A stretch of DNA of 64,000 nt from Neomelitea salexigens DSM 19753. GTDB taxonomy: Bacteria; Pseudomonadota; Gammaproteobacteria; Pseudomonadales; Spongiibacteraceae. The notes under the pieces are model-generated. The model had not been told where the DNA came from. It ran no database searches and saw only the letters and a program-made list of their open reading frames with translations. Within the stretch, counting starts at the first letter, position 1. The number at the start of each line of letters is the position of its first letter. The position numbers and the translations under genes are program-made. Below, one piece after another: positions 10,279 to 20,396 of the stretch. Location: positions 1 through 64,000 of the forward strand of contig NZ_AULP01000013.1 in NCBI RefSeq assembly GCF_000422345.1. Direction: 5' to 3'.

Positions 10279-10722
10279 ATGAGCGAGTTGCGTTTAAACA
10301 CGCTGAGCCCCGCCCCAGGCCGTGTTAAAGAAGGCAAGCGGGTTGGACGCGGTATCGGTAGCGGTTTGGGTAAAACTGCAGGTCGAGGCCATAAAGGTCT
10401 GAAGTCTCGTTCGGGCGGTAGTGTACGTCCCGGTTTCGAGGGCGGCCAGATGCCTTTGCAGAAACGCCTGCCGAAGTATGGTTTTACTTCTCGCATGGCC
10501 TCTGTAACCGCGCAGATTCGGACTTCTGAGCTGAATGCTGTTGGCGAAGATGTTGTCGATCTGGATGCGTTGAAGCGTGCCGACCTGGTTTCAAACAACA
10601 TCGAGAGAGCGAAAGTCTTTCTGTCAGGTGATGTGACCAAGGCTGTTACAGTTAAAGGTTTGGCTGTGACTAAAGGCGCCCGCGAAGCTATCGAAAAAGC
10701 TGGCGGCAAAGTCGAAGAATAG
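10279..10722 (+). CDS. rplO: 50S ribosomal protein L15
   Basis: L15 is a late-assembly 50S protein with a long glycine/arginine-rich N-terminal extension ([18 protein letters not shown]). It has 147 residues (144 in E. coli). It sits 13 bp before secY, the usual spc order. Confidence 0.97.
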   Translation: MSELRLNTLSPAPGRVKEGKRVGRGIGSGLGKTAGRGHKGLKSRSGGSVRPGFEGGQMPLQKRLPKYGFTSRMASVTAQIRTSELNAVGEDVVDLDALKRADLVSNNIERAKVFLSGDVTKAVTVKGLAVTKGAREAIEKAGGKVEE

Positions 10723-10735
10723 GGAACTATAACCC

Positions 10736-12064
10736 ATGGCGAAATCCAGTCCTTTGACAACTGGAAAGCAGTCCGGACTAGGCGAGCTTATGGCTCGCCT
10801 TCGTTTTCTGTTGTTGGCGATAATTGTCTATCGCATCGGCACCCACATTCCGGTGCCCGGCATCAACCCGGATCAACTCGCCGCCCTGTTTAATCAAAAT
10901 CAGGGTACGGTTCTTGGCCTGTTTAATATGTTCTCTGGTGGTGCACTAGAGCGCATGAGTATTCTGGCTTTGGGCATCATGCCTTACATTTCTGCATCCA
11001 TTATTATGCAGCTAATGTCCGCCGTGAGCCCGCAGCTGGAAGCCCTTAAGAAGGAAGGTGAGGCCGGTCGCAGACAAATCAGCCAGTACACCCGCTATTT
11101 GACGGTGGTGTTGGCCTTGTTGCAGGCGACGGGTATGACGGTTGGCCTTGCAAACCAAGGTCTCGCATTTAACGCGGATATTAGCTTTTATTTCACCGCA
11201 GTGGTCTCTTTAGTAACGGGCGCGGTCTTCATGATGTGGCTCGGTGAACAAGTAACCGAGCGGGGTATCGGTAACGGTATTTCTATGCTGATTTTCGCCG
11301 GTATCGTAGCAGGGCTGCCTTCGGCTGTTGGGCAATCTTTAGAGCAGGCTCGTCAAGGCGAGTTGAATGTACTGGTATTGCTGGCGATTTTGGTTCTGGC
11401 AGTTGCGGTAATCTACTTGGTTGTTTTCATCGAGCGTGGCCAGCGCCGCATCACGGTGAACTACGCTAAGCAGCAACGCGGCAACCGGATGTATCAGGCA
11501 CAATCCAGTCACCTCCCTCTGAAGGTGAACATGGCCGGTGTTATACCCGCTATTTTCGCTTCCTCGATACTGCTGTTCCCGGCGTCGATCGCGCAGTGGG
11601 TAGGGCAAAGTAATGAAGGTATGGAGTGGCTGCAAGAACTGGCATTGGCTATTGGTCCAGGCCAACCACTCAATATCATTTTGTTTACAGCCTTGATTGT
11701 CTTCTTCTGCTTCTTCTACACCGCGTTGATGTTTAACCCGGATGAAGTGGCGGATAACTTGAAGCGTTCAGGTGCTTTTTTACCAGGTATTCGCCCTGGT
11801 AAGCAGACGGCAAGTTACATTGATGATGTGCTTACTCGCCTGACAATGTTTGGTTCGCTATATATCGCTGGTGTCTGCCTCCTGCCACAGTTTTTGGTAG
11901 TTATGTGGAACGTTCCGTTCTACCTGGGTGGTACATCGCTGCTGATTGTGGTGGTCGTGGTTATGGACTTTATGGCGCAAGTACAGTCGCACATGATGTC
12001 TCACCAATACGACTCGGTGATGAAAAAAGCTAACCTGAAAAATTACGGTAGCGGCGCCCGCTAA
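10736..12064 (+). CDS. secY: Preprotein translocase subunit SecY
   Basis: SecY is the channel subunit of the SecYEG translocase in the inner membrane. It has 442 residues (443 in E. coli) and about ten hydrophobic segments. The signature [20 protein letters not shown] lies early, and the conserved cytosolic loop contains the [18 protein letters not shown] arginine cluster. It is encoded with the ribosomal proteins near the end of the spc operon. Confidence 0.98.
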   Translation: MAKSSPLTTGKQSGLGELMARLRFLLLAIIVYRIGTHIPVPGINPDQLAALFNQNQGTVLGLFNMFSGGALERMSILALGIMPYISASIIMQLMSAVSPQLEALKKEGEAGRRQISQYTRYLTVVLALLQATGMTVGLANQGLAFNADISFYFTAVVSLVTGAVFMMWLGEQVTERGIGNGISMLIFAGIVAGLPSAVGQSLEQARQGELNVLVLLAILVLAVAVIYLVVFIERGQRRITVNYAKQQRGNRMYQAQSSHLPLKVNMAGVIPAIFASSILLFPASIAQWVGQSNEGMEWLQELALAIGPGQPLNIILFTALIVFFCFFYTALMFNPDEVADNLKRSGAFLPGIRPGKQTASYIDDVLTRLTMFGSLYIAGVCLLPQFLVVMWNVPFYLGGTSLLIVVVVVMDFMAQVQSHMMSHQYDSVMKKANLKNYGSGAR

Positions 12065-12096
12065 TCGCGGCGCAGCAATTTGTTTGGAGTGTCGTC

Positions 12097-12213
12097 ATGA
12101 AAGTTCGTGCATCGGTAAAGAAAATTTGCCGCAACTGCAAAATCGTTCGTCGCAAAGGTGTTGTTCGCGTTATCTGTAGCGCAGAGCCACGTCATAAGCA
12201 GCGGCAGGGCTGA
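12097..12213 (+). CDS. rpmJ: 50S ribosomal protein L36
   Basis: A 38-codon gene encodes L36, starting [20 protein letters not shown] and ending [12 protein letters not shown]. It is the zinc-ribbon (C+) form, with CxxC followed by Cys and His ligands. It lies between secY and rpsM, as in E. coli. Confidence 0.97.
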   Translation: MKVRASVKKICRNCKIVRRKGVVRVICSAEPRHKQRQG

Positions 12214-12345
12214 GCAAAATTTGGTCGCTGGGCTTGAAACCCGGCCCGGTTGTAGATAGACTACTGCGCCTTTCGCGCGGGGTCTGTTCATCTGGCCAGA
12301 TTTTGTCAAGCGTTAAAAGTTAAAGCTTTAATTGGAGTAATCTGA

Positions 12346-12702
12346 ATGGCTCGTATTGCGGGTGTTAACATACCAGATAACAAGCATGCCGTTATTTCGT
12401 TGACTTATATCTACGGAATTGGTCGCACAACTGCTAAAAAATTGTGCGCGGGCAACAACATTGCGGAAGACGCTAAAATCGCTGACCTGACTGAAGAGCA
12501 GCTCGATTCACTGCGTAACGCAATTGCCAAAATGACGGTAGAAGGCGATCTGCGCCGCGAAGTATCTATGAACATCAAGCGTCTGCTGGACCTTGGCTGT
12601 TTCCGTGGGCTGCGTCACCGTAAGGGTCTTCCCCTGCGTGGTCAGCGTACGAAAACTAACGCGCGTACTCGCAAGGGTCCACGTAAGCCGATTCGCAAGT
12701 AA
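12346..12702 (+). CDS. rpsM: 30S ribosomal protein S13
   Basis: S13 is a head protein making bridges to the 50S subunit and P-site tRNA. It has 118 residues, as in E. coli, with a helix-two-turn-helix and the basic tail [18 protein letters not shown]. It opens the alpha operon after a 132-bp gap. In E. coli that leader carries the S4 repression pseudoknot; an equivalent here is not proven. Confidence 0.97.
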   Translation: MARIAGVNIPDNKHAVISLTYIYGIGRTTAKKLCAGNNIAEDAKIADLTEEQLDSLRNAIAKMTVEGDLRREVSMNIKRLLDLGCFRGLRHRKGLPLRGQRTKTNARTRKGPRKPIRK

Positions 12703-12726
12703 TTGCGGAGCAGCAAAGCGCCTTTA

Positions 12727-12751
12727 GTGTAGCTACACCACTAGTGTAGTG
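12727..12751 (+). other. Alternating hairpins in the rpsM-rpsK spacer
   Basis: The sequence GTGTAG-CTACAC-CACTA-GTGTAG (12727-12749) lets the central CTACAC pair with either flanking GTGTAG. The left pairing is a self-complementary 12-mer. The right pairing is a 6-bp stem with a 5-nt loop. The role is unknown. Confidence 0.5.
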
Positions 12752-12776
12752 TTGATATTAGAAGCAGGAAGTAAAC

Positions 12777-13169
12777 ATGGCTAAACCAGGCAAGCAAGCG
12801 CCTCGCAAGAAGGTCAAAAAGACCGTTGTCGATGGCGTCGCGCATATCCATGCGTCATTCAACAATACCATTATCACCATTACAGACCGCCAGGGTAACA
12901 CTCTGAGCTGGGCAACGGCTGGTGGTAGTGGCTTCCGCGGTTCGCGTAAAAGCACCCCCTTTGCGGCACAGGTTGCAGCAGAGCGCGCGGGTAATGCCGC
13001 GAAAGACTACGGTCTTAAAAATCTTGACGTAGAAGTTAAAGGTCCTGGACCTGGCCGTGAGTCGGCTGTTCGCGCTTTGAACAACTGCGGCTACAAGATC
13101 ACAAACATCACAGACGTGACGCCCATTCCCCATAATGGTTGCCGTCCTCCCAAGAAACGTCGCGTGTAA
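12777..13169 (+). CDS. rpsK: 30S ribosomal protein S11
   Basis: S11 is a platform protein near the E site. It has 130 residues (129 in E. coli). The [18 protein letters not shown] core and the C-terminal [20 protein letters not shown] are diagnostic. The 74-bp spacer before it contains alternating hairpins. Confidence 0.97.
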   Translation: MAKPGKQAPRKKVKKTVVDGVAHIHASFNNTIITITDRQGNTLSWATAGGSGFRGSRKSTPFAAQVAAERAGNAAKDYGLKNLDVEVKGPGPGRESAVRALNNCGYKITNITDVTPIPHNGCRPPKKRRV

Positions 13170-13192
13170 TTAACAGTTGAGGAATAGTTAAC

Positions 13193-13813
13193 ATGGCTAG
13201 ATATTTAGGCCCGAGCTGTAAATTAGCAAGACGGGAAGGCACTGACCTGTTTTTGAAGAGTGGCGTTCGTCCTCTGGATTCTAAGTGCAAAGCCGAAAAT
13301 GCTCCCGGTATGCACGGTGCGCGTCGCGGACGTCTGTCCGATTACGGCGTTCAGCTTCGCGAAAAGCAGAAAGTTCGTCGTATGTACGGTGTTCTGGAAA
13401 AGCAATTCCGTAGCTACTACAAGAAAGCGGCAAGCAAGAAGGGCGCAACCGGTGAAAACCTGCTGCAATACTTGGAAGGCCGTTTGGACAATGTTGTATA
13501 CCGCATTGGTTTCGGCTCTACTCGTGCCGAAGCGCGCCAGCTGGTATCACATAAAGGTATCCTCGTTAATGGTCAAACCGTTAACGTACCGTCGTATCAG
13601 GTTCAGCCTGGTGACGTGATTAGCCTGCGTGAAAAAGCGAAGAAGCAACTTCGCGTTCAGTCCGCACTTGCACTTGCAGCACAGCGCGGCGACGTGTCTT
13701 GGATTGATGTAAACAGCGACAAGATGGAAGCCGTTTACAAAAATGCACCAGACCGTAGCGACTTGTCTTCAGAGATCAACGAACAGCTGATCGTTGAGCT
13801 TTACTCGAAGTAA
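13193..13813 (+). CDS. rpsD: 30S ribosomal protein S4
   Basis: S4 is a primary 16S-binding protein and, in E. coli, the alpha-operon repressor. It has 206 residues, as in E. coli. The N-terminal [19 protein letters not shown] and an S4 RNA-binding domain around [18 protein letters not shown] are present. Confidence 0.97.
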   Translation: MARYLGPSCKLARREGTDLFLKSGVRPLDSKCKAENAPGMHGARRGRLSDYGVQLREKQKVRRMYGVLEKQFRSYYKKAASKKGATGENLLQYLEGRLDNVVYRIGFGSTRAEARQLVSHKGILVNGQTVNVPSYQVQPGDVISLREKAKKQLRVQSALALAAQRGDVSWIDVNSDKMEAVYKNAPDRSDLSSEINEQLIVELYSK

Positions 13814-13846
13814 GTTATTTCCGGACATTCTCACTACAGGTGATCT

Positions 13847-14848
13847 ATGCAAAGTGCAGTGAATGAATTTTTAACACCGCGAGTGATCCAGGTTGAAGAG
13901 CAGGGTCAAACTCGCGCGAAAGTCACCTTGGAACCGCTTGAGCGTGGTTTTGGGCATACCCTGGGTAATGCCCTGCGCCGTATTTTGCTGTCTTCAATGC
14001 CTGGTTGTGCGGTGACCGAAGCTGAAATCGACGGTGTGTTGCACGAATACAGTGCTATGGAAGGTGTCCAGGAAGACGTTATCGAAATCCTGCTTAACCT
14101 GAAAGAAGTGGCTGTGATTCTTCACGGCAAAGACCAAGCTGTATTAACGCTGAGCAAAAAGGGCGAAGGCCCGGTAACTGCTGGTGATATTCAGACTGAT
14201 CATGAAGTTGAAATCGTCAATCAGGATCACGTCATTGCCAACCTGAACTCAGGTGGTGAGTTGAATATGCGCCTGACTGTTGCTCGCGGTCGCGGCTATG
14301 TTCCTGCCGACGTTCGCAACGGTGGCGAGGAAGAGACGCGCTCCATCGGTCGTTTGCAGTTAGATGCTAGCTACAGCCCAATCAGCCGCGTTAGCTACGT
14401 TGTAGAAAATGCGCGGGTAGAGCAACGCACTGACCTCGATAAGTTGGTATTGGATCTCGAAACCAACGGCACGATTGATCCTGAAGAAGCTATCCGTCGC
14501 GCGGCGACCATTCTTCAGCAGCAGCTGGCGGTATTCGTTGATCTTGAAAGCGAAGGTGAGAAAGAGCCATCGCGTGAAGAGAACGAAGTCGATCCTATCC
14601 TGCTTCGCCCAGTCGACGATCTCGAGTTGACCGTGCGCAGTGCGAACTGTCTGAAAGCGGAAAATATTTACTACATCGGTGACTTGGTACAGCGTACCGA
14701 AGTTGAGCTTCTGAAAACGCCGAACCTCGGCAAGAAGTCTCTGACTGAGATCAAAGATGTATTGGCTTCTCGTGGCTTGTCTTTGGGCTTGCGCCTAGAC
14801 AATTGGCCACCGGCTAGCCTGAGAAACGACGACCGGGTTCTTGCGTAA
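13847..14848 (+). CDS. rpoA: RNA polymerase alpha subunit
   Basis: RpoA dimerises to start RNA polymerase assembly. It has 333 residues (329 in E. coli). The N-terminal assembly domain includes [21 protein letters not shown] flexible acidic linker leads to the C-terminal domain, which begins around the UP-element and activator-binding arginine in [19 protein letters not shown] and includes [16 protein letters not shown]. It is cotranscribed with rpsMKD and rplQ. Confidence 0.98.
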   Translation: MQSAVNEFLTPRVIQVEEQGQTRAKVTLEPLERGFGHTLGNALRRILLSSMPGCAVTEAEIDGVLHEYSAMEGVQEDVIEILLNLKEVAVILHGKDQAVLTLSKKGEGPVTAGDIQTDHEVEIVNQDHVIANLNSGGELNMRLTVARGRGYVPADVRNGGEEETRSIGRLQLDASYSPISRVSYVVENARVEQRTDLDKLVLDLETNGTIDPEEAIRRAATILQQQLAVFVDLESEGEKEPSREENEVDPILLRPVDDLELTVRSANCLKAENIYYIGDLVQRTEVELLKTPNLGKKSLTEIKDVLASRGLSLGLRLDNWPPASLRNDDRVLA

Positions 14849-14904
14849 GCATTGAACCGAAGATTATTTTGCTGAGATAGCAACGTTTATTAAAGGAAAA
14901 AGCC

Positions 14905-15294
14905 ATGCGTCATCGTCATAGCGGCCGTCAACTGAACCGCAATAGCTCGCATCGCAAAGCGATGTTTCGCAATATGACGGCTTCATTGGTAGAGCACGAA
15001 TTGATTAAAACGACTCTGCCTAAAGCCAAGGAACTTCGCCGTCACGCGGAGCCACTGATCACTCTCGCAAAAACAGACAGTGTTGCAAATCGCCGTTTGG
15101 CCTTTGCACGTCTGCGCAGCGACGAGGCAGTGGGTAAGTTGTTCAACGAGCTTGGTCCGCGTTACGCGGCTCGCCCAGGCGGTTACATTCGCATTATGAA
15201 GTGTGGTCTGCGTACTGGCGACAAAGCTCCTATGGCTTACGTCGAGTTGGTTGATCGCCCAGTTGCGGATGAGATCGAAGACGACGAAGAGTAA
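14905..15294 (+). CDS. rplQ: 50S ribosomal protein L17
   Basis: L17 is the last gene of the alpha operon. It has 129 residues (127 in E. coli), beginning [20 protein letters not shown], with an acidic tail (EIEDDEE). It is followed 20 bp later by a strong bidirectional terminator. Confidence 0.97.
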   Translation: MRHRHSGRQLNRNSSHRKAMFRNMTASLVEHELIKTTLPKAKELRRHAEPLITLAKTDSVANRRLAFARLRSDEAVGKLFNELGPRYAARPGGYIRIMKCGLRTGDKAPMAYVELVDRPVADEIEDDEE

Positions 15295-15313
15295 GCTCTT
15301 CGCTGTTTCGAAA

Positions 15314-15350
15314 GCATAAAAAAAGCCGGCTACGCCGGCTTTTTTTATGC
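15314..15350. terminator. Bidirectional terminator between rplQ and uvrA
   Basis: A perfect 17-bp inverted repeat has arms 15314-15330 and 15334-15350 with a TAC loop. The GC core GCCGGC is flanked by A7/T7, so it yields a U-tailed hairpin on either strand and can end both convergent transcripts. Confidence 0.93.
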
Positions 15351-15382
15351 CCGTTGATTAGTGATAGTGATAGGGTGCAGCA

Positions 15383-18208
15383 TTACTTGAGCATGGATTT
15401 TAAAAAACGCCCGGTGTGGGACTCGGTAACTTGTGCAAGGGTTTCAGGGCTCCCCTCGGCGATGATTTGACCACCACCGCTGCCGCCTTCGGGTCCCAGA
15501 TCAATAAGCCAGTCGGCGGTTTTAATAACATCGAGATTGTGTTCGATGACCACCACGGTGTTGCCGTGGTCACGCAGCCGGTGGAGTACCGTCAACAGTA
15601 GTTGAATGTCTTCGAAGTGCAGGCCGGTGGTCGGCTCGTCAAGAATGTAGAGGGTTTTGCCGGTGTCGCGCTTGGAGAGTTCTTTAGCGAGCTTAACGCG
15701 CTGAGCTTCACCACCCGACAGGGTCGTTGCCGCCTGACCCAGGCGAATATAGCTTAGGCCGACGTCCATCAGCGTTTGGAGTTTTTTTGCAATAGCTGGC
15801 ACGTTTTCGAAGAAGCTGTTGGCGTCTTCAACGGTCATCTCTAGCACTTCGTGGATATTCTTTCCTTTATATAGAATGTCCAGTGTCTCGCGATTATAGC
15901 GCTTGCCCTGGCAAACCTCGCAGGCGACGTAGATGTCTGGCAGGAAGTGCATTTCTACCTTAGTGACGCCGTCACCTTGGCACGCTTCGCAGCGGCCACC
16001 CTTGACGTTAAAGCTGAAGCGCCCAACTTTGTAGCCTCTGGATCGCGCCTCCTGAGTGCCGGCAAAAAGTTCTCGGATGGGGGTAAATATTCCGGTATAG
16101 GTTGCTGGGTTAGAACGAGGCGTTCGGCCTATTGGACTCTGGTCAATGTCGATGCATTTGTCGACGAGATCCAAGCCCTTGATGTCGCTATAAGGCGCAG
16201 GTTTCAGGGTGGTAGCGCCGTTCAGTGCGGTCGCTGCAATCGGGTACAGGGTGTGGTTAATTAATGTTGATTTCCCTGAGCCTGAAACACCAGTAATGCA
16301 GGTCATCAAGCCCAAGGGGATATGCAAGTCGACGTCTTGCAGGTTGTTGCCTATGGCGCCTTCTAGGTGAATGTAACGATCGGGGTCCGGTTGGTGACGC
16401 TCTGTGGGGATGGCGATGCAGCGTTTCCCGGACAAATAATCTCCTGTTAGGGATTGGTTGCTGTTTAGTATGTCGTCCAAGTTTCCCTCTGCCACGACTT
16501 GTCCGCCATGAACACCAGCCCCGGGCCCGATATCGATAATGTGGTCGGCAGTACGTATCGCATCTTCATCGTGTTCGACAACAATGACGGTATTTCCAAT
16601 ATCGCGCAGGTGGCGAAGGGTGTTGAGAAGTCTTTCGTTGTCGCGTTGGTGTAGGCCTATCGACGGCTCATCCAGGATATACATTACGCCCACGAGGCCA
16701 GCACCGATCTGGCTGGCGAGGCGGATGCGCTGTGCTTCACCCCCCGAAAGGGTATCGGCGCTGCGGTCGAGGCTAAGGTAATTCAGGCCAACATCCACTA
16801 GAAAGCGCAGGCGGTCGTTGATCTCTTTCAATATTTTTTCAGCAATTTGTGCCTGGCGACCGCTCAGAGCTAAGTTTTCGAAATACTGCTTGGCGGCGCC
16901 TACCGGCATCGATGCTATATCGGGCAGTGTTTGCTCTTCGATAAAGACATGCCTGGCTTCCTTGCGCAAGCGCGTACCCTTACAGTCCGGGCAGGCGTGG
17001 GTGCTCAAAAATTTACTCAGGTCTTCGCGCACCGTCTGCGACTCGGTGTCTCGGTAGCGGCGTTCCATATTGGGAATAACCCCTTCGAAACGGTGCTTGC
17101 GTTGGAAGCTGTCGCCGCGATCATTGATATAGGTGAAGCTGATCTCGTCGTCACCGCTGCCGTGCAAAATGCGCTGTTGATTGGCTTTTTCCAGTGATTC
17201 AAAGGGTGCGTCAATGTCGAAATCGTAGTGTTCGGCCAGTGACTTCAGCATATGAAAATAATAAACGCTGCGCCGGTCCCAGCCGCGGATCGCCCCTGTG
17301 GAGAGGCTAGCCTCGGGATGTTGCACAATGCGTGACTCATCGAAGAATTGTTTTACGCCGAGCCCGTCGCAGCTGCCGCATGCGCCTAGCGGGCTGTTGA
17401 AGGAAAACAGCCTGGGCTCTAATTCGCTTAAGCTATAGCCGCAGTGAGGGCAGGCAAATTTAGCGGAAAAGCTAAGCTCTGCTTTGCTCGGGTCATCCAT
17501 GTCGGCAACGCTGGCGATACCGTCGGTGAGCTCCAGGGCGGTCTCAAAAGACTCGGCCAGACGTTGGGCTAAATCACTGCGCACTTTGAAACGGTCAACC
17601 ACCACGTCGATAGAGTGTTTCTTTTTCTTGTCGAGCGTGGGGGCGTCATCTAAATCGACGACAATGCCATCGATGCGCGCGCGCACAAAACCCTGGCTGC
17701 GCAGCTTGTCCAGCACGTGAAGGTGTTCGCCTTTGCGGTTTTTTATCACGGGGGCGAGCATCATCATCTTGCTGCCCTCGGGAAGGGATAAAACGGTGTC
17801 GACCATTTGGCTAACTGTCTGTGCGGCCAGTGGCGCGTCGTGATCGGGGCAGCGCGGCTCGCCGGCGCGGGCGAACAGCAGGCGCAAGTAGTCGTAGATC
17901 TCAGTGATGGTGCCTACGGTCGAGCGCGGGTTGTGAGAGGTCGACTTTTGCTCAATAGAAATGGCTGGCGACAAGCCGTCGATGTGGTCGACATCGGGCT
18001 TTTCCATCATGGATAGAAACTGGCGCGCATAGGTCGACAGTGACTCTACATAGCGTCGTTGGCCTTCAGCGTATAGCGTGTCAAAGGCGAGAGACGATTT
18101 GCCAGAGCCAGACAAGCCTGTGATCACAACCAGCTTGTCACGGGGAATCTCCAGGTCGATATTCTTCAGATTGTGGGTGCGAGCACCGCGAACGATAATC
18201 CGATCCAT
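15383..18208 (-). CDS. uvrA: Excinuclease ABC subunit A
   Basis: UvrA recognises DNA damage and loads UvrB in nucleotide excision repair. The start is the ATG at 18208 ([20 protein letters not shown]), giving 941 residues (940 in E. coli); an upstream in-frame ATG has no homology support. Visible are Walker [10 protein letters not shown] and GVSGSGKST, two LSGGEAQR signatures, and zinc-binding cysteines in CPHCGYS...CGSCDG and CEACQGDG...[16 protein letters not shown] box lies close upstream. No clear LexA box was found between uvrA and the divergent MFS gene. Confidence 0.97.
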   Translation of the reverse strand: MDRIIVRGARTHNLKNIDLEIPRDKLVVITGLSGSGKSSLAFDTLYAEGQRRYVESLSTYARQFLSMMEKPDVDHIDGLSPAISIEQKSTSHNPRSTVGTITEIYDYLRLLFARAGEPRCPDHDAPLAAQTVSQMVDTVLSLPEGSKMMMLAPVIKNRKGEHLHVLDKLRSQGFVRARIDGIVVDLDDAPTLDKKKKHSIDVVVDRFKVRSDLAQRLAESFETALELTDGIASVADMDDPSKAELSFSAKFACPHCGYSLSELEPRLFSFNSPLGACGSCDGLGVKQFFDESRIVQHPEASLSTGAIRGWDRRSVYYFHMLKSLAEHYDFDIDAPFESLEKANQQRILHGSGDDEISFTYINDRGDSFQRKHRFEGVIPNMERRYRDTESQTVREDLSKFLSTHACPDCKGTRLRKEARHVFIEEQTLPDIASMPVGAAKQYFENLALSGRQAQIAEKILKEINDRLRFLVDVGLNYLSLDRSADTLSGGEAQRIRLASQIGAGLVGVMYILDEPSIGLHQRDNERLLNTLRHLRDIGNTVIVVEHDEDAIRTADHIIDIGPGAGVHGGQVVAEGNLDDILNSNQSLTGDYLSGKRCIAIPTERHQPDPDRYIHLEGAIGNNLQDVDLHIPLGLMTCITGVSGSGKSTLINHTLYPIAATALNGATTLKPAPYSDIKGLDLVDKCIDIDQSPIGRTPRSNPATYTGIFTPIRELFAGTQEARSRGYKVGRFSFNVKGGRCEACQGDGVTKVEMHFLPDIYVACEVCQGKRYNRETLDILYKGKNIHEVLEMTVEDANSFFENVPAIAKKLQTLMDVGLSYIRLGQAATTLSGGEAQRVKLAKELSKRDTGKTLYILDEPTTGLHFEDIQLLLTVLHRLRDHGNTVVVIEHNLDVIKTADWLIDLGPEGGSGGGQIIAEGSPETLAQVTESHTGRFLKSMLK

Positions 18209-18235
18209 TACAAACCCCGATAAAACAAACCGAGC

Positions 18236-18241
18236 ATTATA
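18236..18241 (-). promoter_or_regulatory. -10 box of uvrA
   Basis: On the minus strand a perfect TATAAT lies ~28 bp before the uvrA ATG. The -35 region is poor: TTTGCG at 19-bp spacing is the best candidate. The promoter would give a very short leader. Confidence 0.45.
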
Positions 18242-18361
18242 CGGGGCTGAATCCAGGCGGCGCAAAGGCCAACTGGTTTTTTAGGGGGCGGCAAACTGGT
18301 AGACTACGGGTCGTTACTTCTTTGATCACCGCTCGGGAATTTTCCGCACTTGAACTCCTCC

Positions 18362-19711
18362 ATGTCTGCGCTGGAGCGTCGCGCTGTTGCAGCGTTGGCC
18401 TGTTTATACGTATTCCGCATGCTCGGCTTATTCATGCTGCTGCCGGTTTTACCTCTCTATGCTGCGGACTATGCTTTTAGCACACCGGTTTTGGTTGGTC
18501 TTGCGCTAGGTATCTATGGCCTCGGGCAGGCTGTGCTGCAAATTCCGCTCGGTATGCTGTCGGACCGGATCGGTCGCAAGCCCGTTATCGTGGCGGGCTT
18601 GCTGTTGTTCGCCGCTGGCGGTGTGCTTGCAGCATCTGCTGAATCGATATTTACGGTGATATTTGGTCGGCTTATGCAGGGGGCGGGGGCAATAGCCAGC
18701 ACGCTTACTGCGACCGTTGCCGACTTAACGCGAGAGCAGCACCGCAGTAAGGCGATGGCCGCAATCGGTGTCAGTATTGGGGTGTCCTTCGCCGTAGCAA
18801 TGGTGGTTGGCCCCGGCGTCGCGGCCAGCTTTGGTGTTCCGGCGTTATTCTTGTTGACCTCGGCGCTCGCCATACTTGGCGTGGTGGTCGCCGTCTTTGT
18901 GGTGCCGTCCTCGCGCATCCAGTCTCGCGACCCGAGCGCCCGGCCATTGGCAAGCTTGTTGTTGCGCTGTATTCGCAGTCCGTCTTTGATGCGTTTGAAT
19001 GTGGGAGTCTTCGTCCTGCATATGGCCATGATGGCACTATTTCTGGTGTTGCCAGCCCGCCTTACCGAACTGGGGCTGGCGCCTGCCGAGCATTGGATGG
19101 TGTACTTGCCTGTTATGGCCGCCGCGTTCGTGTTGATGGTTCCGGCATTAATTGTTGCCGAGAAAAAGTCATGGCAGGCATTGATTCTGCGCCTTGCGGT
19201 CGCCCTCCTGGCGGGAGTATTGCTGCTCGCGTCGGTATTGCCGTTTTCTTTGGCTTCTGTATTGGCAGTATTGCTGCTGTTCTTTACGGCTTTTAACTAC
19301 CTCGAAGCATCGTTGCCAGCGTTGTTGAGTCGCAGCGTATATGCGGGCGGCAAGGGCACGGCGATGGGTGTTTTTGCCAGCTTCCAATTTATGGGCGCGT
19401 TTTGTGGCGGCGCGCTCGGGGGGGGGGTGCTGGGACACTGGGGGGAAGCTGCGGTATTTCTTGCCGCGGGCCTTGCCGGTTTGCTTTGGCTGGTGTGTAC
19501 AATCGGCATGGTACTTCCCGTTCAGAATGTTAGCGTTACCCTAAGCTGGCCGCAGGGCGGCTGGGGGTATGAGCGTTTGCGAAATGAGGTGTTATGTCTG
19601 CCGGGCACACTAGACGTGACGGTCATTGAGGACGAGCGCCAGGCCTATCTGCGAGTATCCAAGGGCTTTGATTTAGCCCAGTTGCCCGCGGAGCTTTACC
19701 GCCGAGACTAA
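18362..19711 (+). CDS. YajR-like MFS transporter
   Basis: This is a major facilitator superfamily proton-coupled transporter of the inner membrane with ~12 hydrophobic segments. Motif A between helices 2 and 3 reads GMLSDRIGRKPVI. After helix 12, the last ~55 residues (LPGTLDVTVIEDERQAYLRV...) form a soluble ferredoxin-like tail resembling the YAM domain of E. coli YajR, and the length (~449 residues) matches YajR. The ATG at 18362 is preferred; an in-frame TTG at 18350 would add four residues. The order uvrA/MFS/ssb is also found in Pseudomonas. The substrate is unknown. Confidence 0.85.
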   Translation: MSALERRAVAALACLYVFRMLGLFMLLPVLPLYAADYAFSTPVLVGLALGIYGLGQAVLQIPLGMLSDRIGRKPVIVAGLLLFAAGGVLAASAESIFTVIFGRLMQGAGAIASTLTATVADLTREQHRSKAMAAIGVSIGVSFAVAMVVGPGVAASFGVPALFLLTSALAILGVVVAVFVVPSSRIQSRDPSARPLASLLLRCIRSPSLMRLNVGVFVLHMAMMALFLVLPARLTELGLAPAEHWMVYLPVMAAAFVLMVPALIVAEKKSWQALILRLAVALLAGVLLLASVLPFSLASVLAVLLLFFTAFNYLEASLPALLSRSVYAGGKGTAMGVFASFQFMGAFCGGALGGGVLGHWGEAAVFLAAGLAGLLWLVCTIGMVLPVQNVSVTLSWPQGGWGYERLRNEVLCLPGTLDVTVIEDERQAYLRVSKGFDLAQLPAELYRRD

Positions 19712-19740
19712 TGACGGGTTCCGGCAGAATCCGGTATAGT
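19711..19740 (+). promoter_or_regulatory. Candidate ssb promoter
   Basis: ATGACG (19711-19716, 4/6 match) and TATAGT (19735-19740, 5/6 match) are 18 bp apart, beginning at the MFS stop codon and ~50 bp before ssb. Confidence 0.5.
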
Positions 19741-19789
19741 GGTGGCTGTCATTTGGCAGGCCGCAGACAGTAATAATAGGAGAGTGCGC

Positions 19790-20317
19790 ATGGCGCGAGG
19801 TATCAACAAAGTTATCTTGGTGGGGAATCTTGGCCAAGACCCAGAGACTCGGTATATGCCTTCTGGGGGAGCCGTGACAAATGTCACCATCGCGACCAGT
19901 GAGACGTGGAAGGATAAGCAAACTGGCCAGCCGCAGGAGCGTACAGAATGGCACCGGGTGGTGTTCTTCAATCGGTTGGCTGAAATTGCGGGCGAATATT
20001 TGAAAAAAGGTTCAAAGGTCTACGTCGAGGGGTCTCTGCGCACTCGCAAATGGCAGGATCAAAGTGGCCAAGACCGTTACACCACCGAGATTGTTGCCGC
20101 TGAAATGCAAATGCTCGACAGCCGCAGCGGTGGTGGCATGTCCGGTGGCTATGGCGACGACGGCTACTCTCAGGCGCCGGCGCCTCAGCAGCGTCGCCAA
20201 GCAGCGCCGGCTCCGTCAGCGCCGCAGCGTCAAGCTCCTCCGCAACAGCAAGCACCCGCTCAGCAAAACGCCCCTGCTCCTGGCTTTGACGACTTTGATG
20301 ACGATATTCCATTCTGA
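19790..20317 (+). CDS. ssb: Single-stranded DNA-binding protein
   Basis: SSB protects single-stranded DNA in replication and repair. It has 175 residues. The OB fold covers about residues 1-110 ([38 protein letters not shown]). A low-complexity Q/A/P-rich linker leads to the acidic tip DDDIPF, which docks partner proteins. The start is the ATG at 19790 after AGGAGA; the in-frame ATG at 19739 precedes the conserved N-terminus and overlaps the promoter. Confidence 0.96.
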   Translation: MARGINKVILVGNLGQDPETRYMPSGGAVTNVTIATSETWKDKQTGQPQERTEWHRVVFFNRLAEIAGEYLKKGSKVYVEGSLRTRKWQDQSGQDRYTTEIVAAEMQMLDSRSGGGMSGGYGDDGYSQAPAPQQRRQAAPAPSAPQRQAPPQQQAPAQQNAPAPGFDDFDDDIPF

Positions 20318-20396
20318 GAAGTGTCTTCGCAGTTGGTGAGCGCCGATGGGGCGGCGGCGGGATTAACGTCCCTGAAAAGGGTTGTGCAATGTCTAG

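Noticed and set aside
18209-18361. LexA (SOS) box between uvrA and the MFS gene, as in E. coli uvrA/ssb
   Set aside because: No CTG-N10-CAG palindrome of the right type was found. The CTGG repeats there lack the AT-rich centre.
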